NCBI GenBank assembly: GCA_938083195.1
Contig: CALKCK010000009.1
Location: 1-64,000 of the forward strand
DNA: 64,000 nucleotides
Reading direction: 5' to 3'
Source: an uncultured Pirellulaceae bacterium
GTDB taxonomy: Bacteria; Planctomycetota; Planctomycetia; Pirellulales; Pirellulaceae
A program made the position numbers and the translations under genes. Below are positions 59,176 through 64,000 of this stretch, in pieces; within the stretch, counting starts at the first letter, position 1, and every line of letters starts with the position of its first letter. The notes under the pieces were generated by a model. That model saw only the letters and a program-made list of their open reading frames with translations. It did not search any database and was not told the origin of the DNA.

Positions 59176-60369
59176 ATGAGCGGTACGCTACGCATCTCGA
59201 TTTGCGATCCAGACGAAACAACTCGAGAAAATTTGAAACGCTACCTCATTGGCATGGATCAAATCTGGCTTGAGGCAGATTGTTCTCGTTACGAGTTCTT
59301 CGCTGAAATTGTCTCCCAAACGACACCGGAAATCGCGATCATTGACATTGATTCCGACGAACAAAAAGCGATGCAGCTAGTTGAAGCAATTTCAAAAACA
59401 CACCCCTCCATTGGTATCATTGTCGTTAGCAACCGCACCGATGGACAGATGATCCTCCGTGCAATGCGATCCGGAGCGAGAGAATTCCTCAACTCCCCAA
59501 TTCAAATCGACGAACTCGTCGGTGCCCTTGACCGGGTTGCCGCCAACACAGATGGCAAACAGCGGAGTAACGCTGGGAATATTATCGCCGTCGCTGGAGC
59601 CTCGGGAGGTGTGGGCAACACATCAATCGCTGTCAACCTTGCAGTTGCGTTGGCCACCAATCCAGAACGAAGCGTCGTACTTATCGATCTCGATCTCGCA
59701 CTCGGTGACGCCGATGTATTTCTAGACATGATCCCAGACTATACGTTACTCGATGTTGCTCAAAACATCTCACGGCTCGATCTTGCACTTTTGAGAAAAT
59801 CACTGACGAAGCACGAATCTGGAGTGTATTTACTTCCGCGGCCCGTGCAAATCGAGGATATGTCTTCGATTTCTAACGAAGATTTGAAACGAGTGATCGG
59901 ATTGCTTAAGGCATCATTCACGCACCTAATCATTGATCTCTCAAAATCATACAGCCGACTCGACATCACAGCACTAGAAAGTGCAAACAGCATCGTACTT
60001 CTGACCCAGCTTGATCTGCCTTGCCTCCGAAATGTGGTGCGGCTCCTCTCGTCATTGGAAACCTACGACGACGTCAATGATAAAATTCGCATTGTCGTAA
60101 ATCGGGTGGGCCTCGATAAAATGCAGATCAGCTCGACGAAAGCAGAAGAGACGATTGATCGAGACATTTTCTGGAGAATCCCCAACAACTACCCGGTTAT
60201 TTCCGAATGCAGAAACAACGGTGTGCCGTTGCTGGAAAACGCCAAGAATGCTGCGATTACTCAATCAATTTGCGAGCTCGCCGAAAAGCTATCCGGCGAC
60301 CTTGAAGACGATGAAGGAAAACCAAACAAGAAAGACCGCATGTCTTGGCTGAAATTCCTCGGCAAATAG
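59176..60369 (+). CDS. cpaE: CpaE/TadZ-like pilus localisation ATPase with receiver-like domain
   Basis: N-term receiver-like fold; NIIAVAGASGGVGNTSIAVNLAVALA; VVLIDLDLALGDADVFLDM. Confidence 0.9.
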   Translation: MSGTLRISICDPDETTRENLKRYLIGMDQIWLEADCSRYEFFAEIVSQTTPEIAIIDIDSDEQKAMQLVEAISKTHPSIGIIVVSNRTDGQMILRAMRSGAREFLNSPIQIDELVGALDRVAANTDGKQRSNAGNIIAVAGASGGVGNTSIAVNLAVALATNPERSVVLIDLDLALGDADVFLDMIPDYTLLDVAQNISRLDLALLRKSLTKHESGVYLLPRPVQIEDMSSISNEDLKRVIGLLKASFTHLIIDLSKSYSRLDITALESANSIVLLTQLDLPCLRNVVRLLSSLETYDDVNDKIRIVVNRVGLDKMQISSTKAEETIDRDIFWRIPNNYPVISECRNNGVPLLENAKNAAITQSICELAEKLSGDLEDDEGKPNKKDRMSWLKFLGK

Positions 60370-60396
60370 GCCAAATGGAATCCAAAAAACTTGCAC

Positions 60397-63195
60397 TCAA
60401 TGAGCTTCAAGCCAGTTCTCACCAGTTCCCATTTCAACTTCGATCGGGACGTCGATTTCAAGAGCCGTCTTCATACACGATTCGATGACTGGCATCACCG
60501 TCTCCGCTTCATCGCGATACATATCGAACACTAATTCATCGTGAACGGTCAGTAACATCTTGGTTTTAAATTCCCCGTCACGCAGTGCGTGATGTACTTT
60601 AATCATCGCCAGCTTTAGCATGTCTGCCGCCGTCCCCTGAATGGGACTGTTCATCGCAAGTCGCTCGGAGGCATTTTTCAATGTTTTATTTCGAGAATTA
60701 ATATCACGAAGTTGACGGCGACGACCCATTTGAGTTTTCACAAATTCATTCTCTTCTGCAAACCGAATCGTCCGATCAAAGTACTCACGAACACCCGGAT
60801 ATTTTTCGTAATAATTATTGATTAATGAATTGGCTTCGGCGCGTGGAATATTAAGTCGCTGCTGCAACCCAAATGCAGAGATCCCATAGAGTATTCCAAA
60901 ATTCACCATCTTTGCCTTGGCACGCATCTCCCGGTCGACTTCTTCGATGGGTACTTTATAGACCTGAGCCGCAGTGACCGAGTGAATATCGGTTCCCGTC
61001 CGGAACGCATCGAGCATCGTCGGATCCTGACTCAAGGCCGCCATAATACGTAATTCGATCTGGGAATAATCTGCAGCTAGAATCAAATAATCCGAATCTC
61101 TTGGCACGAAGGCGGCTCGAATTTCACGCCCTCGCTCCTTGCGAACAGGAATCGTCTGGAGGTTTGGATTATTAGACTGCATTCTGCCAGTGGACGTCCA
61201 CGTTTGACTGTAATGAGTATGGAGCTTGCCCGTCTTGGGTTCGACTGCATCCGGCAATTGATCGACATAGACAGATTTTAGTTTTTGGGCGCTTCGAAAT
61301 TCCAAAACGTTCGCAACGATTTCATGTTTTGGCGCTAGCCGCAGCAATTCAGATTCCTTCGTAGAATACTGCCCAGTCGCGGTTTTTTTCGGATTATCAA
61401 CTAATTTCAATTCGTCGTAGAGGACGACTCCAAGTTGCTTGGGCGAAGCAATATTAAATTCCCGCCCCGCTTCGTCAAAAATCTTAGTTTGTAATTCCTC
61501 AATCTCCGTAGCAAGGACAACGGAATATTTATTCAAAGCCTCCGAATCTAATCGAATCCCCTGATATTCCATCTCGACCAACACTGGTATCAATGGACAT
61601 TCAACCTCATAACAAACCTTGGCTACGCCTCGAGCCTCCACCTCGGGGCCGAGTGCGTCGGCGACTTGAAGCGTAACATCAGCATCTTCACAGGCGTACT
61701 CAGCAACGATTTCGAGAGGAACATCCCGCATATTCCGTTGCTCTTCCCCTTTCTTGCCAATCAAGTCACTGGTCGGGATTGGGCGGTAGCCAAGGTAGAT
61801 CGTGGCAAGATAATCAAGCCCGTGTTTCATCTCCGGCTCTTTCATCGAGTGGACCAACATGGTGTCGATCAACTCGCCATGAACCTCGATGCCCCGCCAT
61901 TTCAAAAGACTTACATCGTATTTAAGATTGTGGCCGATTTTTACAATCGACTCATTTTCAAAAACAGCACGAAACTCTTCCAAAACGGCTTCTGACATTT
62001 CCTCAGACTCGGGGATCACAACATAATAGGCATGGTGCTTTTTGAACGAAAATGCAATTCCCAAGGGAGTAGCCGTTCGCGGATCAAGGCCCGTTGTCTC
62101 GGTATCAAAACAAAAACGCTTTTGATTCATAAGCGTTTCAATTAATTCAGCTCTTTCCTTTTTCGTCTTGATCGTGGTGTATTGGTGAGGAACATCAGCA
62201 AGTGTTTTTTCTTCCACCGCCGGATCATCAAATAGCGTCGCCTGAATCTCCTTCTCACGCTTATCCCTAATCGCCGCCTGCCTCGCTGGCGCGGCAGAGA
62301 ACGACTTGCCCAACATTCGTTTGCCAAGAGTATCAAACTCAAGTTCTCCAAAGAGCTCTTTCAGTTTTGCTTTATCAAAACCAGACCATTTCAAATCGTC
62401 TAAAACAACATCATGAGGTACGTCCAGGCAAATCGTAACCAACTCTTTGGAGAGAATCGCCTGGTCTTTATTCTCCTCAATTCGCTCTTTCTGCTTACCT
62501 TTTAACTGATCAGTATTCTCCAGTAGCGATTCCATCGAACCGAATTTGGCGATTAGCTTCTGAGCAGTTTTTGGCCCAATACCGGGTACGCCGGGGATGT
62601 TATCGCTGGCATCTCCCATCAGTCCAAGAATATCAACGACTTGATCCACTCGTTCAATTTTCCATTTATCGAGGACTTCCTGCACCCCCAGCATCTCCGG
62701 ACTTCCCCCCTGACGCCCCGGTTTAAACATAGTGACATGATCCGAAACCAGTTGCGTATAATCCTTATCCGGGGTCACCATAAATGTTTCAAATCCAGCC
62801 GCCTCCGCCTCCACTGACAACGTTCCGATAATGTCATCCGCTTCGAATCCAGGCTTGCGAATCATTGTGATATTCATCGCCTCAAAGAGTCGGTCGACCC
62901 AGGGAAACTGAATTGCAATATCTTCCGGCAAGGCGTCTCGTTGTGCTTTGTATTCGGGAAACGCTTCGTGACGAAACGTTGGTTCACGGGTATCAAAGGC
63001 GACCGCTAAATGAGTTGGCTCGTATTTAGAAATAATATCAAAAACTGTGTTGGCCACACCAAAAACAGCCGAAGTGCAAACTCCAGACGAGGTGAATCGA
63101 GGGGATCGAATCAGCGCAAAATGTGCTCGATAAATCAAAGCCATTGCGTCGAGAAGATAGAGTTTTTTCTCAGTTTTTTTTTCTGAATCGGCCAT
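60397..63195 (-). CDS. polA: DNA polymerase I (5'-3' exo, 3'-5' exo and polymerase domains)
   Basis: YLLDAMALIYRAHFAL; FCFDTETTGLDP; ADYSQIELRIMAALSQDPTMLDAF; MLLTVHDELVFD. Confidence 0.98.
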   Translation of the reverse strand: MADSEKKTEKKLYLLDAMALIYRAHFALIRSPRFTSSGVCTSAVFGVANTVFDIISKYEPTHLAVAFDTREPTFRHEAFPEYKAQRDALPEDIAIQFPWVDRLFEAMNITMIRKPGFEADDIIGTLSVEAEAAGFETFMVTPDKDYTQLVSDHVTMFKPGRQGGSPEMLGVQEVLDKWKIERVDQVVDILGLMGDASDNIPGVPGIGPKTAQKLIAKFGSMESLLENTDQLKGKQKERIEENKDQAILSKELVTICLDVPHDVVLDDLKWSGFDKAKLKELFGELEFDTLGKRMLGKSFSAAPARQAAIRDKREKEIQATLFDDPAVEEKTLADVPHQYTTIKTKKERAELIETLMNQKRFCFDTETTGLDPRTATPLGIAFSFKKHHAYYVVIPESEEMSEAVLEEFRAVFENESIVKIGHNLKYDVSLLKWRGIEVHGELIDTMLVHSMKEPEMKHGLDYLATIYLGYRPIPTSDLIGKKGEEQRNMRDVPLEIVAEYACEDADVTLQVADALGPEVEARGVAKVCYEVECPLIPVLVEMEYQGIRLDSEALNKYSVVLATEIEELQTKIFDEAGREFNIASPKQLGVVLYDELKLVDNPKKTATGQYSTKESELLRLAPKHEIVANVLEFRSAQKLKSVYVDQLPDAVEPKTGKLHTHYSQTWTSTGRMQSNNPNLQTIPVRKERGREIRAAFVPRDSDYLILAADYSQIELRIMAALSQDPTMLDAFRTGTDIHSVTAAQVYKVPIEEVDREMRAKAKMVNFGILYGISAFGLQQRLNIPRAEANSLINNYYEKYPGVREYFDRTIRFAEENEFVKTQMGRRRQLRDINSRNKTLKNASERLAMNSPIQGTAADMLKLAMIKVHHALRDGEFKTKMLLTVHDELVFDMYRDEAETVMPVIESCMKTALEIDVPIEVEMGTGENWLEAH

Positions 63196-63300
63196 ACGTG
63201 CTTCGCTCAGTAAAGATGAAAATAGAACTGACGACTTTCAATCGCTCGTTAGTTTAACAAATCCAAGACAGGGGAGGGCGAAAGTTCCAATCCAGCGAGA

Positions 63301-63705
63301 CTAATCAGGTTCGCGATGAAGAATTACATTGAATACTTTCTCACCAATAACAACGCCGTTCAATTCCATCGTCATTCGCCAAGGCCCCAACTTGTCTGCA
63401 ATCGGTTCCCAGATTGTATCTCCAAGGTAAAAATCCCAGTCGTTGGTCTTCACGAAAACGGACCCGTCAAAAGGTGCACGACGCAGGCCTTGCGAATCCA
63501 AGATCCCCGGATGATCGATACAGTAATCCAGCTCCCAATTTTTTGCCCCTTTAATATTCACAATAAACCCGAACTCAATCCCAAGATCAGCCGGTACTTC
63601 TGTTGTGAACTGTTCGATTTTGGGGAGGACTTTTGACTTCGAATCCCAATTCGAATAAATCCCAAAACTCCGGATTCGAATTTCGGGTTTCCGTTTTGCC
63701 ATCAA
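63301..63705 (-). CDS. DUF3859-like protein
   Basis: YLGDTIWEPIADKLGPWRMTMELNGVVIGEKVFNV. Confidence 0.6.
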   Translation of the reverse strand: MMAKRKPEIRIRSFGIYSNWDSKSKVLPKIEQFTTEVPADLGIEFGFIVNIKGAKNWELDYCIDHPGILDSQGLRRAPFDGSVFVKTNDWDFYLGDTIWEPIADKLGPWRMTMELNGVVIGEKVFNVILHREPD

Positions 63706-63809
63706 TCAGGGTTTCACAAAAATAAATCAAGCAAGTGGTTTAGAGCAGCCAAACACTAAATTACGCAGCGCGGGTAACAAGGCGTCAACCAACTACCTGA
63801 TACAGCCAA

Positions 63810-64000
63810 TCATTTCAACAAATAATCCTGCTCAAACGCATCCCAATCCGTAGCCTGAGATAAATCAATGGATGGCACATCGAGGGGGTCGCCTTTTCCA
63901 AAGTACTTCTGACCCGCGGCGGTGTTAAAAATAACCACCCGTTCGTCGCGTGCCACCTGTTTTTGCTCAATTAACTTTTCCAAGCCGCCAATACAGGTGG
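63810..64000 (-). CDS. C-terminal fragment of a threonine synthase-like protein (partial)
   Basis: Minus translation ending TCIGGLEKLIEQKQVARDERVVIFNTAAGQKYFGKGDPLDVPSIDLSQATDWDAFEQDYLLK*. Confidence 0.6.
   Translation of the reverse strand, partial: TCIGGLEKLIEQKQVARDERVVIFNTAAGQKYFGKGDPLDVPSIDLSQATDWDAFEQDYLLK

Noticed and set aside
1-64000. CRISPR array, prophage, transposase or toxin-antitoxin/defence island
   Set aside because: No spaced repeats, integrase, transposase or defence-type domains seen in any of the listed ORFs

Overview
The window looks like chromosomal DNA from a Planctomycete (PVC superphylum). Supporting signs are a PVC small basic protein, a planctomycete-type J-like N-terminal domain, an ECF sigma/Ser-Thr kinase pair, a GPTAVEY Flp pilin and futalosine-pathway genes. 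Main contents, left to right: a FtsX/LolD-like ABC operon with a mini-secretin-like protein; a nearly complete S10-spc ribosomal protein operon (rpsJ to secY) with unusually long, hairpin-rich spacers, an rpsC/rplP overlap and no rplX or rpmD in the expected slots; tatD, csrA, tRNA-Glu, an aldo/keto reductase, a 6-phosphofructokinase and uvrB; a TPR/GYF-like protein plus kinase; mqnD/mqnB; a minus-strand signalling cluster (kinase, FHA-cyclase, FHA-like/TPR, coiled-coil protein); nadC; divergent type I and type II glutamine synthetases; an ECF sigma/kinase pair; a partial tad locus (flp, cpaA, cpaB, cpaC, cpaE); polA; and the C-terminal end of a threonine synthase-like gene. I saw no CRISPR array, prophage, complete IS element or classical defence island. 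The best candidates for something undescribed are the kinase/FHA/cyclase cluster (about 36.6-43.7 kb), the structured spacers of the S10-spc operon, a 15-bp minisatellite that supplies the uvrB stop codon, and a short ORF directly after secY. All family calls come from reading motifs by eye; no database search was run.
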